A stretch of DNA of 64,000 nucleotides from Sordaria brevicollis (taxonomy: Eukaryota > Ascomycota > Sordariomycetes > Sordariales > Sordariaceae). Of the stretch, positions 1 through 10,641 are shown one piece after another (position 1 is the first letter of the stretch; each line of letters begins with the position of its first letter). A program made the translations under genes and the position numbers. The stretch is from positions 1,364,001 through 1,428,000 of the forward strand of contig JAUTDP010000014.1 of the NCBI GenBank assembly GCA_033439795.1, read 5' to 3'. Below the pieces are notes generated by a model. It did no database searches. It worked only from the letters and a program-made list of their open reading frames with translations, and had not been told where the DNA came from.

Positions 1-1892
1 ACGGTCAACATTGTGCTTGCGAAGATCTCAGTTTCAAGACGTACCTGTTTGATCTGTACGTGGACCTTCTTCAAGTGTTCAAGCTTTCTGAGACCGCCTT
101 GGTCACTCCAGCTCCTGAGAACCGCATTGTTGCCGGTCGAGTAGAGATAGACCTCTCGAACTTTGGGTGCTGCATTGTAGATGACCTCGGAACAGAGATC
201 ATACCTCTTCCAATCCCAGATCTCCACCGCCAGATTCTTGAGAGAGCTCTCAATTGTTTCGTCGCTGTGTGGGGGAAATCCTTGAAGTGTGTCATCAACA
301 ACCACCTTGAGAACCCGTTTGACACCCTTGCTAGATCGCAGCTCGTCGAAGACCAAAGACAGGTCTGTCCGCCCACTTTGCTCAACCTGGCGTGTTCGTC
401 CATCTGTCGGAGTATGCGATCCAGAGATTTGCATCTTTGGGATAGCGACATACTGAAGAAACTCTTGGAACTTGAAGGTGTCGATGAGCTTTCCAAAATC
501 TGCCTCAGCCATATTGGTTCTGCCGACAAGGTCGAAATTCAACAGCCGATCTTCAAAGTCTGGACAACCAATTAGCAAAGGCGTCTCGTTTCTACCCAAT
601 ATGCGGTACAAGACTGCGCACGTTTCATGCGTACAAATTGACCATAGGTACCTGGATCGAAAGTGTGAGAGGGGGAAGCTTGCAATACGTGAACTTACCT
701 GGCGTCAATTCGCGATGGTATAGGATAGACCTGCAGTCATTCTCACTGCGGTTGCGGAGGTAATGTAACTTGAGGAACTGTTCCACGCGCTCAGAAATAT
801 CTTCTTCAACACGGGAAGTTTCCTGGTCCTTGGTTGACTTCTTGGGGCCTCTAGAAGCATGCTCGGCTGGACTGGGCGTCATGACAGTTGGCCTGTTCTC
901 TCGCTGCTCATCTGGTGAGAGTGGTAGATGACCGCCCAGCGCTGCTGGGCCTGTGCTGTATGGTGATGGATTAGGCAACATTGATTCTGCATGCATCCTC
1001 TGTGATAACAAGGTGACTGGGAACCTGTTTTCTCATTTTGATGAAGGAAATGGTGGTTGTTGGGCACACGGTATTCTGCCTTTTCCTTTCTGCGGTCTTT
1101 GTCGTCTAACGAGGTTTTCTGTTTCCAAGTCTGGATGTGGTACAGATATGGCGACAATCTGTCATTGTTCAGGTCCCCTCCATCAATCCTTGTCACAGTT
1201 TCACTCTTGGTCGCAAGGTCTTTGATGATACCGAGCCACTTCTCACCACGGAAATAATCATACTGCACAGCATAGTGCAGCGGAGTGTTGCCCGAAGAGT
1301 CCTTGGCAGCAACAGTCTGGGGATCGGCCTCCTTGATCATCCGAGAGAGATGCTGTCTGCGCCGTTTCAAGACAGCGGCATGGATACAGTTTCTCTTTTG
1401 CGGGTCGGTGATGGCAAGGATGGGACCGATGTTGGGATGAGCGTGAATCATCCATCCGGCCATGCGCTCCTCCTTTCTGTCCTTCTTCTTCTTGGCAGAG
1501 ATTGCGCGCATGAGTGGCGTGAATCCATCTCCGTCTTGTGTTTCCAGAAGCTTGTTACCATGCTTGACAAGATAGGTAACGAAGTCGCCGAGTAACTCAA
1601 GCCTCGGCATGGGCAAATCTGGCTCCGTCACCAGAAGATGCAATGCATTTGGTCCCGCTTCAGGAGAGGTGAAGAGGACCTCTCCGTATTTTCCAGTGAA
1701 GCTGGCCAGCGACTGTGAGTCCTCGGGCATGAAAGAAACCTTGTCAGCAATGATGTCGGATAGTGCATGCTTGAGAGTGTCCTTGAGTTGATTCTCGTTC
1801 TCATCCTCAGAGAAATCGGAATCGTCGTCCCCGTCTGTGCCATTCGGATCGGCCATCGGGTTTGGGGCAGCTGGGTCAAGGTCGCGGCGCAT
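1..1892 (-). CDS. Ankyrin protein, probable N-terminal part of a fungal ankyrin/subtilisin-type protein (partial)
   Basis: The minus-strand reading starts at Met 1892 or, more likely, Met 1856 (MADPNGTDGDDDSDFSEDEN). Upstream in-frame Mets reach 2009 but precede a non-acidic leader. Four ankyrin-like units follow (GPNALHLLV, DGFTPLMRAI, RNCIHAAVLKRR, SSGNTPLHYAV). Downstream is a conserved region reading FLQYVAIPKMQISGSHTPTD and then VREVYLYSTGNNAVLRSWSD. I associate that region with fungal proteins that have ankyrins at the N-terminus and a peptidase S8 domain at the C-terminus; the protease would lie left of the window. A clear intron is 698-614 (GTAAGT donor, GCAG acceptor, phase 1). A second is needed near 1040-960 (possible GTTCCC donor, CTAAT branch). 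A GTACGT donor at 44 suggests the window edge falls in an intron. Family assignment is from memory of motifs; the protease itself is not seen. Confidence 0.7.
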
Positions 1893-2009
1893 CGTCTTTG
1901 TGCCGAGCTGAACCAAAAAGTCGGGGTGAGGACGCACGAGTGATAGCGGAAATGGCATGTAACAGAAAAGATATGTGAGGCTTTCGTGATGGAGAGAAAA
2001 GTGACACAA

Positions 2010-2909
2010 TGATGGAAATGGAAACTAGGCATTGACCAGGAGCATCACAACAAGAGATCTTGGTGTCGGTAGTAAACGGTCAGTCACACAAGGCGAGGCT
2101 CGAGGACTGAGCCTCTGCCATAAAGCCACGGACATCTAACAAGCTTGTCGCCGCCTCTTCAGCTGATCAAACTGGTTGAATGAAGGAAAGCTAGCGATTG
2201 AGAGTTGGGACTGTGGTTGTTGGATGCAACAAAGTGTGATAAGTAAGCTGCACGTACTACCGTAACCATTTGTTGGTGAGTGAAGCTGCATAAGACCGTG
2301 CGAGATTACTGTGCACTAAACTGTATGACATCCAATCAGAAATTGTGCAACGCGTCCGCACTAACTTCAACTTCAGTTCTCTTCTCGTCATGTCGTTTGC
2401 TTTCTCTACCATACGTACTTTCCTTCCTTCGTCACGTCGTCTCAATCTCTTCTTTCCCCGTCCACTTGCCTTGCACGATTACAGCCCGTTCTGCAGTCAT
2501 TCATCGGTGCAGGTGTGTTGGGTCCCAACCCCGCTCCAGGCGCGCCCGCATATTCCTCGCGCAGTTGGGTTCGAAATGGGGTAGGAGCGAACGCTCCCAG
2601 TCGTTGGTACTATCGATCATGAAGACGAAATCTGGAACTGAAGTGGCTTCCTTTTTTCGACGTGGGAGTCTGAGATTGAGTGGGAATCCCGGCTGACTGG
2701 CCACTCAGACTGCATTGATACCGTGACACTCCGTGAGGAGAGTGCCTGCCGATACAGTTTTTCCGTCGTCCCGCTCCTACCACAAATCGATATCTGGCTC
2801 CCACACATCGTCGCATGTCCCGTCCGAAACCCGTTCTCCTGCCGATACCTATACCGTACCTGCCCAATAGCTCTCAGAAGAAGCTGACTTGGAAAGTGCA
2901 GTGCAGTGC
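2010..2909. other. Intergenic, no gene recognised
   Basis: About 900 bases upstream of the ankyrin gene. Several open frames of 60-138 codons overlap on both strands, but none has a recognisable motif or a consistent splice structure. It presumably holds the 5' region of the ankyrin gene and the 3' region of the 328-aa gene. Confidence 0.5.
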
Positions 2910-3896
2910 CTAGAACCGAGCATTGGCAAGAACGTCCAGGTTGACAGATGAGAGTTTTTTCAGGTCGAAATTCTCGACCTCCAGGTCCCGCAGCCCGGGC
3001 CTGCTGAATGGCGGTAGTTGCGGGTCAAAGTAGACCGGGTCGTCCGTTTCCGTTGTCGAGCCCACCAGTCGTCCAAGTTCCGTCTTCCAGTCTGCCTTTG
3101 CGCTGATGGACACATTGCACTCGAATCGACTCTGATCTCCCCTCTTGACCAGCATGGCACACCGGAGAAAGTTGGGCACCCCCGACTTGAGAGCCTTGTT
3201 CTCCTCCATGATCCAGCTCACGCCCACCTCCTCGCCATACTTGTCGCATGTGGTGATGCCGATCACCCGAGCAGAGTCGCTGGTTGTCTTACTGCCTTCC
3301 TTCTCCCAGCCCAAGCTTGCGTTGACGTTGGCAATGAGCAGCTCCGGTCCCCCCACCGTCAGCCCGCTCCATCTGCGGATTGTCTCCCCCTGGCTGGAAT
3401 AGTGGAGGGAGACTGTGCCGGCTGGCGCTATCGACCATACCTCCGGCGTCTCACCTCCGTGCTCGCTGCTGGCGAAGTTGAACTCGATCTTGGCCCAAGT
3501 AATACGCCGTGATTTCTTGATTGTCAGGAAGCTGACATCGTAGACCAGCAGGGTGGCATATTTGCCAAGGCCAGGCTCTAGACGTCCATGGACGACCGCG
3601 CAGGACCGGCATTGAACCTTCATGATACCCTGGCGGTCCACTACGACTTTTCGCTGGAATGGTGCTGCTGGATTGTTTTTCGTATGGTAACCACCTCCTG
3701 GTTCACCAGTTCTTCCCAAGTCGATGGTCACGTCGTACGAATTGGCGCTGTTGTCGTCCTCATATTCTTCTCGAGTGCCATCATCCCCGTGGCCCATCAC
3801 CGCCGTTCTCTCGTCTCGGTCGCTGTCGCTGCCGATGTCGCTGCTGTTGCTGTACTGGGGTCTCATTGTCGTCAAATCAGTCGAATACTGAAGCAT
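2910..3896 (-). CDS. Uncharacterised fungal protein, 328 aa
   Basis: A single-exon frame of 328 codons starts at 3896; an alternative start is Met 11, MRPQYSNSSDIGSDSDRDER. The first 70 residues are acidic, Ser/Asp-rich and probably disordered. Residues from about 70 on are rich in alternating hydrophobic/polar segments typical of a beta-rich domain (ATLLVYDVSFLTI, KIEFNFASS, SRFECNVSISA). CRSC near residue 96 is the only close Cys pair. There is no signal peptide and no membrane segment. I do not recognise the family and assign no function. It is divergent from the NLR-type gene starting at 4295, with about 400 bases between, so the two could share a regulatory region. Proteins encoded next to fungal NLRs are sometimes their effectors, but nothing in the sequence shows that here. 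Confidence 0.75.
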   Translation of the reverse strand: MLQYSTDLTTMRPQYSNSSDIGSDSDRDERTAVMGHGDDGTREEYEDDNSANSYDVTIDLGRTGEPGGGYHTKNNPAAPFQRKVVVDRQGIMKVQCRSCAVVHGRLEPGLGKYATLLVYDVSFLTIKKSRRITWAKIEFNFASSEHGGETPEVWSIAPAGTVSLHYSSQGETIRRWSGLTVGGPELLIANVNASLGWEKEGSKTTSDSARVIGITTCDKYGEEVGVSWIMEENKALKSGVPNFLRCAMLVKRGDQSRFECNVSISAKADWKTELGRLVGSTTETDDPVYFDPQLPPFSRPGLRDLEVENFDLKKLSSVNLDVLANARF

Positions 3897-4294
3897 TGAA
3901 CATCAACCTCGAGTTCTTCATGGCATCAGTGTGTCACTTTAAATGGACTCAGCAGCTCCATCCATGGGTTCTTCAACCCTCTCGGCCACGTCAGTCTTGA
4001 ACGGGGCGGAGTCGCACTGTGAGACGGGTTGCACTGCATGTTGCTTAGCCTGCTTAGCTTAAATGCAATGATATTCATGGGACTGATGGACCATTCTCGG
4101 TATCATCTGTCCCATAGTTATCTTTTTGTTGGAGAGTACTTTGGAAGTTACCTCAGCTTGGCGAATGTCCTTTCACTTGTCTTGAACTCCTCAGGTCGCT
4201 GTATTTACCACACTTGTTGAATCTATTGACAAAGACCTACTATCATGCGTTCTGGTTGAGGCGACTACTGTCCGTGTTAGACTACAGCAGCACA
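3897..4294. promoter_or_regulatory. Divergent intergenic region between the 328-aa gene and the NLR gene
   Basis: 398 bases between two diverging start codons. It must contain both promoters if both genes are transcribed. I see no clear TATA box or repeated motif. Confidence 0.4.
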
Positions 4295-5640
4295 ATGTCT
4301 GATTCGCTGCCGCCGCATTCTTCCTCTTTCTCTTCGTCCATCGCCTTACCGTTATCTGGTTCATCCGGTACGTTGCCATTTGACGTCCGAGAAAGCAAAG
4401 ACGAGCCAAATCACGTTCAGGATCAAGAAACTGGTATAGATGCACAGCATCAACGTGGTGGGTGTCGGCGAGAAGATGAGGCAGCAGCCCCGGACGAAAT
4501 GGGTTCGAACCTTGGCTCTTTGCATGTTGTTTTGGGGCCGCAATCTTTCAATGATGATGAGCCCGGGCCGACCTCCAAGTCATTCGAGTAAGTCATCTAT
4601 ATGAACCATCTGTCATCCAACACTTATCATAGAGGGGTCTCTAACTTATACATTTGCCAGTGTTGTCGTTGCGCCTGGTGTATACGACCACTTATCCACG
4701 AATAAGGGCAGTGGACACGATCTGAATGTCGCTGCATGGATTCGAAAGTTGATGGAATGGCTGCCTTCTGATTCCCGATTGATGTACTACCAGTACCAGT
4801 CTTGTCGGGTCTTTTCGAGGTGGCAAAGTAGGCAAGCCATTCGTAAATGCGCCATCCAGCTTTTGCGCTGCCTTTGCGTATTGAGGAGCAGCACCAAATC
4901 ACAGGTAGGAATATATCTGTCCGTGATAGCAACTCAGATTTTAACATACCACAACCATGGGCAGTCTCGAAAGATTCTATTCATCGCTCACGATATTGCT
5001 GGTGCTCTGGTCAAAGATGTAAGCTCTCACAGTGCTCTCTGGGCCTCTTCCATCCTTGCGCTCTCCAGGACGCATGGCTAACGTATACAAAGGCATTGGT
5101 TGCAGCTACCCATGATATAACCTCCTGGTCAGATATTCTGGATATGACCCGTATTCTGGTAAGCGTCCTTGGGCTTTGTTGGAGTTCGTGGACTAACCGG
5201 CATCACCGAGGCCTAGGTTTTCATGGGATATCCTCACCGGAGCGGTGATCATCATGATTTGCAAAACCGGCTTGCTCGCTTTCTTTACTCATCAGATGCT
5301 GACCGGGAAATCGCCAATCATTTGTCATTTCCGGTGATCACAAACCTCGCTGAGGCTATTGCTACAGTCAACGCACAGTTCATTACATCCAAGGTTGTCT
5401 TTCGCAGTCGGTTGGTCGATGTGTATGCGAACGCAGCAAGATCCGGCATCCACGAGGCAAGTAAGAAAGATTTGTTAAGTGAGCGCCTTTTGAATTTTGG
5501 GTGGTCTCATCACTAACAAGTATATAGGTCTTTGATACCCATTGTGCAACCTCCGGTTTTCCCATGGAAACCTGCTTTGAGGAATCGATTGACGCCAACT
5601 TTCCAGCTCTTGTTGGGCATCTCAAGACTCAGATTGAAAC

Positions 5641-8052
5641 ATGTGCGTTGGCCCCCGATTGCACTATGCACACTCGTATTTCCTCCGTTGTTACTCTTAC
5701 AATGGGTTTAATCGACGTGTGATTTACCTTGATGGGGCCGCGCCAGAATGCTCAAGACGTGCCAGAGGGGGACCCAAGGTGATGATGGCGGCAATTGGAA
5801 AATACATGAGGCTAACAGTCGTTGCAGATCTCGACTTTACATTTGATTCGACGCGGTTATCACGAGAGCGTACGTTGTTATCGGTCGCCTCACCGGTCCA
5901 CCCCCTTTGCACTCTCCCGAGCCCCGATAGTATCGCCCTCGCGTCGCAAATACCCGAGTACAAAGCCTGGCTGAAGCCGGACGGCCCGTCGATGCTTCAT
6001 ATTCATGGAATTTCGACCCTGCAAGAAGTGAGTGAGCTGATATTCCTCGCTACGAGGGATTACGTCAACGAACAGGACTCATTGTTGTCGAGAAAGCCAA
6101 TGGTTCTTTATTTCTCCTTTGATCGGTGGGATTGTCGCCGCAGTTCCATCTCAGCCATGGTCTCCACCATCTTGGCCCAAATTGTATGTTTCGAGCCTCA
6201 GGCTTGGGTCAATCTCCATGACCTAGTCGACTGGCAATGCTACGAGCATGGCTGGACCGAAGGAGACCTATTGCATTGGCTTCTTTCTTTCGGTGCTTCG
6301 AAGACACATGGAAGTGTCATGCTCATCCTGAACAATTTTGATCTATGCGCAGAGGACTCGCAGTTCGCGTTCCTCAATCGCCTTTCACGCTTTGCAGCCC
6401 CCGAAAACGGCTCGTGGAAGGTGGCAGTCACGTCCAATGGATCCTGTTCGGCGCTCGAAAACCTTCCTGCAGGATGGTGTACGGCTCTGGACGTCTCTAG
6501 ACATCCCAATCTGGCCATTGGACTTCCAGGATTGCAGGTGGACGTCCAACGGTTCATCACTTATCGACCAGACCTACCCCTTGAGAAACTCGAAGCCATC
6601 AAGAGTCTTTCACCTTGCCTAAGACACCTACTTGTTACACAGGCGCCAACCTTCACCGAGTGGCCAAGCGGAACCTCTGTTGCATCACTGCAACGAGCTC
6701 ATGATAGCCTCGAAGGGGATGCCATCATTATCGCCGTTCTAGACCAGACATTTCAACGTGTGGCGAACAAAAAGCTGCTTAGACGACTTTTGGTTCTTTT
6801 GGTCTATGCAACACGGCCCTTATCCATCTGGGAATTGGACGACGCGTTGAGAGTTGGGTGCAAGCCAGATGGAGAATCCACGTTACATCCTGGCTCTCCT
6901 TCCGATACCTTCCTGCGCGATTCGAACGCCTTTCCAGCAGGTATTATCAAGTTGCAGAACATGGAGGTCAGCATAGACAACAGCGTGAGAGGTGTTGTGA
7001 TGGCCAACAATCCATTCTCAGATCAACACCCTCACGCATCATCACAACACATCTGGGATGATTTATTGAGCACCGCGCATTACGACATCGCCGACATGTG
7101 CCTTGACTATCTCTCGGACTCTGTGAACAACTCCGCTATTGACACCATCATCCGAACGGGAAGGAAACCGGGTGTGCATATTACAGAAGATCACACGACA
7201 TTCTGCTCCTATGCACTAAAGGAATGGCCGTACCATTTTGCTCAGTCATCCATTGCCCAACAAGCGGTGTTGATCGAAAGATTTCTCAGACCGTATCAGC
7301 GAATTGAACCCCAATTAGCATGCGGGCATTGGGCATTGTCGAATCCAATCACGAGGATTGAGCCGTCACCAACAACATTCTTCCCGCTTTTCGCCGGGCT
7401 TGGCTTGGTTGATGTGTGGGAACCTCAACATGCCGAGGATGCCACCCGAGGCATCATCGAAGCGGCGCTGAGAGGCCAGGAGAAGGGCGTCAATATTCTT
7501 CTTGAATCTCACCCTGAAGAGCCGACGTTGCTGGAAATCCTTACTGCAGCGGCAAGTTCGGGAGTTGAGTCACTTCTACTACACCTGATTGAGCACATCA
7601 AGTCAAAAAGTAAAGATCTCGCCAGGATCACTTGGCCGCCTGTTCTTTTACATAGAGCATCACGGCTTGATCTTACCACTTTGGTACAGGAGCTCTTGAA
7701 TCTTGGCTGTTTGCCCGATGTCAGCTTTTCAGATTCCAAATATTCAAATCTGGGGCCCTTAGCTTACGCAATCTTCAACCATCATCAGGACACGCTCCGG
7801 ATCATGGTGAGATATCCATCTCTGGCCACGATCAAACAAGCCGATGGGCTTACGCTGCTACATCATGCTGCGATGTGCAACAATGCCAAGGCTATCGTAC
7901 TCCTTATCAAGGAGGCACAGCTTGACATTAACGCGAAGTGTGCTCTGGGCAAAACTCCCCTCTATGTTGCAGCTAATTATGGTTGTGAAGCGGCCCTCAG
8001 CGTTCTACTCGAGCTAGGGGCAGATCTGGCGATCGCCACTCGGTGCACTTAA
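5641..8052 (+). other. Longest open segment of the broken NLR (NTPase plus first ankyrins)
   Basis: 803 codons are open here. The NACHT-like region is roughly residues 100-330 of this segment. The winged-helix-like region follows (RRLLVLLVYATRPLSIWELD, typical of fungal STAND proteins). Ankyrins start near residue 620 (LHRASRLDLTTLVQELLNLG; LLHHAAMCNNAKAIVLLIKE; TPLYVAANYG). It ends at TAA 8050-8052. The ankyrin sequence resumes at once in the next frame (ALKWTPLAVAAHRGYERCAQ), so a single-base indel just before 8045 explains the stop. An intron at 5779-5827 (GTGATG donor, CTAAC branch, GCAG acceptor) is possible, in which case the first 60 residues of this segment are not coding in this frame. 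Confidence 0.7.
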
Positions 8053-9988
8053 ATGGACGCCGCTTGCCGTAGCTGCACATCGAGGGTATGAGAGATGTGC
8101 TCAGCTACTTTTGGACCATGGAGCCGACCCAAATATGGGCGGTCAAGTGTCACCTTTAAAAGCAGCAGTTCAACTTGGACACGTGGGGGCCAGCCGTGCT
8201 CTCCTCGCGTACGGCGCTGATCCAGAAAGTCCTTTGTATCAGTTTTCACTTCTCTCAGAAGCGATTTACTGTTCCGCGAATAGGTATTGCCCAGCCAAGA
8301 ACGGGCTCTCCGTTTGCCAGTTACTGCTGGAGCATGGGGTCGACGTCAATACCGTGAACAACAACGGATCAACAGCTATACACATTGCTGCTTTCTACCA
8401 CCTCCCCACATTCACGAAGCTGCTGTTGGAGCACGGGGCTAATCCTAACAAGAAAGACAAGGATGTTATCACCCCTCTCTACCGCACCATCATTGCCAGA
8501 GAAAGCTCTTCCGAGGGCTTGGATGTTGTTCGGCTGCTGTTACAGCACAAGGGAGATTCAAATATCGCATGTCGGGGGTCTACACCGCTCCATGCTGCAG
8601 TTCACAATCAGTCCATTCCGGAGTTCACTTCCCTCCTTTTGGGATATAACGCAGAGCTTGATGCAGAAAATGAGGCAAGCAATGGCTATTGGTCTGGTTG
8701 GACTCCTTTGTTTGCTGCTGCTAGCACGAACAAGGCTGTGCAAATGCGAATGTTGGTGGAGGCTGGAGCAAATCTTCGGCACAAAGCAACGGACGGTCGT
8801 TCTCCAATTCACCTTTCTGCCGTTAACGACACTCTTTCCTCATTGCTCGAATACCTCCCCAGGCTGGACATAAATGCGGTTGATGGACAAGGGTGAACGG
8901 CTTTGCACAGTGTTGAGTCCATCAACCTGCCCAACATCAAGCGGCTTCTGAATGCGGGTGCAAAAATCGATGTTGTTGATGCTGTTGGCCGTACCCCGCT
9001 CAGAGAAGCTGTCGCCTCCCAAGACGCGGCAAAGGTGGTTTATCTACTGCAGAAAGGTTCCGATCCCAACCTATGCGACGGACTCTTTGGCTCGCCCTTG
9101 AGCGTTGCAGCTTTGCACCAGTCAGCAGAAGTTTTTGAGATCCTTCTTAAGCATGGTGCGGCAGTGAATGCTAAGGATGTTCTTGGTCGTCAGCCTATCC
9201 ACTATGCTGCTTGGAGTGGCGTGGATAATATCGAGAGAGTCCTTGCTGCCGGAGGGGATACCAATGCGCGCGATAAACTTGGACGAACACCATTGCACTG
9301 GGCAGCCCGATTTGGCCGATTGAAGGTTGTCGAACGGATTCTGGCTATTTCGCCAGGCCTGGTAGACAACCCCTGACAATGGAGGTTGGACACCGTTATT
9401 TTCAGCTTGCATTAGTCCCTTGAGCCATTTCGATAGCAAGTGGTTCGGGTCACCAGAGTCGGCGGACGAAGATCGTTATGTTGAGGTTGTCCAACTTCTC
9501 ATTGACCATGGTGCCAGTCTGTCTACCCAAATCACTCTCGAAGGGAAGGTCTGCAATCCTTACCAGACTGCTCAACTCTGTGGTGCAACATTGGGAGTCA
9601 AATGGTTGTTGGAAAGACGTATGAGGGACGAAGGCATCGGCCAGGTCGTCACTGCATCAGAGGCTTCTGACAAGAACCATGAGGTACTCAGAAGAAACCG
9701 CAATTCGGATCTGTGCTGTGCTGTGTGTAGCTGGGTAAGTCATAATCTTCATCCACTCTCATCTCCTCCTCCTCTTTGTCCCCTGCCTGTACCTTCTTCA
9801 CTCCTATATCTTTGCTTCCCCCTTCGTTCTTTTGTCTCAGTGGTCTTGGGGCCGCAACGGCCGAACCATGATACTCCTTACTGACTGCCCATGCATGATT
9901 TCAGTTGATTCACGGCCGCATACGGAAGTGTCGCACCTGTAAGCCCGAGGTTGGATTCTGCTTCAGGTGCTACCCTCTGTGCAAGTCT

Positions 9989-9996
9989 TACCATCC
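9989..9996 (+). repeat. Left target-site duplication TACCATCC
   Basis: Eight bases identical to 10399-10406. They immediately flank the terminal inverted repeats of the inserted element. They are coding sequence (Tyr-His-Pro) in the ZZ-finger exon. Confidence 0.9.
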
Positions 9997-10398
9997 CAGC
10001 GCCAGAAACAAATCAAATCCACTTGTCAAATATAAACAAATTCAAACAAACAAACAAACAAATCGAAGTCTAGATTTGATTTGAGCAAATCAAATTGACC
10101 TCTCGATTTGATTTGATTTGATTTGCCGATTTATCCGCCCTCTTAATCGGTTGGTAAAGGCCTTTTAGGTAAGAAAAAGTCGTGATATTTCCTCCTCTAA
10201 AAATTCCGGGAGGCCGATTTGGTTGAGGGTTAGGGTTATAGGTGAAGAAAAATCCGTTTGGTAAGTAGTCAAATATTTTCAAATCAATTCAAATCAAATC
10301 AAATCAAATCAAATCTAAATAAATCAAACTTCAGATTTGAGTGGGTCAAATCAAATCGAGGTCCCGATTTGATTTGATTTGATTTATTTCTGGCGCTG
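9997..10398. mobile_element. 402-bp hAT-like MITE inserted in the NLR last exon
   Basis: Terminal inverted repeats of 23 bp begin CAGCGCCAGAAAC on the left and CAGCGCCAGAAAT on the right (reverse complement), differing at one position. They are flanked by an exact 8-bp duplication, TACCATCC, which is the target-site size of the hAT superfamily; the CAG start also fits. No coding capacity is present. Both subterminal zones (about 10010-10137 and 10276-10388) are packed with AAATC/GATTT pentamers in both orientations, as expected for subterminal transposase-binding sites. The centre (10138-10275) is unique and includes GGGTTAGGGTTA at about 10226. Removing the element plus one duplication joins TCT-TAC-CAT-CCA-GAT in frame through to the stop at 10525. 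An autonomous hAT element elsewhere in the genome would have to supply transposase. Confidence 0.88.
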
Positions 10399-10406
10399 TA
10401 CCATCC
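10399..10406 (+). repeat. Right target-site duplication TACCATCC
   Basis: Exact copy of 9989-9996. The NLR reading frame resumes immediately after it (Asp-Asp-His-His-Ile-Asp-Glu). Confidence 0.9.
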
Positions 10407-10641
10407 AGATGATCATCACATCGATGAGGACGACAACACTCCATTCGAGAAGCCTGAGAGCCAGCAAAGCTCTAGTGATAGTTATGACGAATCGTCGGAG
10501 GACGAGTATTCGGATGAGGATGATTAATGAGTTCAAGGACACGGTTTCCATGTTTCAACTTTTCTTGAATTTCGGGAGGTAGGTAAATGAATTACTCTAG
10601 TTCCTAGATATCGATACAAAAGGAATTTACTGGAACACACA

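Larger units (their letters stand above)
4295..10527 (+). pseudogene. NLR-type gene: SesB-like hydrolase / degenerate NTPase / ankyrin / ZZ finger, disrupted
   Basis: Start Met 4295. Exons 4295-4587, 4661 to about 4910, then a region from about 4970 with introns near 5019-5093 and 5160-5218, give an N-terminal alpha/beta-hydrolase-like domain (VVVAPGVYDHLS; RKILFIAHDIAGALVKD). From 5828 a NACHT-like STAND core follows (YFSFDRWDCRRSSISAMVST, VMLILNNFDLC), then about 15 ankyrin units to 9620. A ZZ-type zinc finger is split by an intron (9735-9904): LCCAVCSW, then KCRTC and FCFRCY. The tail is acidic (EDEYSDEDD) with stop 10525. Lesions: no phase-preserving junction between about 5460 and 5530; TGA at 5720-5722 in the upstream exon frame; frameshift near 8040; TGA 8894-8896 where the ankyrin motif expects Trp (GWTALH); frameshift near 9373; and a 402-bp MITE in the last exon. 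The hydrolase motif has AHDI/AG instead of a Ser nucleophile and the Walker A Gly-Lys is missing. Each piece is family-typical; calling it a pseudogene assumes the sequence is accurate. Confidence 0.8.

Noticed and set aside
60..575. 171-codon plus-strand frame and the overlapping 152-codon minus-strand frame
   Set aside because: The correct minus-strand frame here, after the intron 698-614, reads FLQYVAIPKM and VREVYLYSTGNNAVL, so both are shadows.
4500..4516. GGGTTCGAACC resembling a tRNA B box
   Set aside because: It lies inside the first NLR exon, with no A box or cloverleaf around it.
10226..10243. Telomere-like GGGTTAGGGTTA
   Set aside because: Only two units, internal to a MITE; chance is sufficient.
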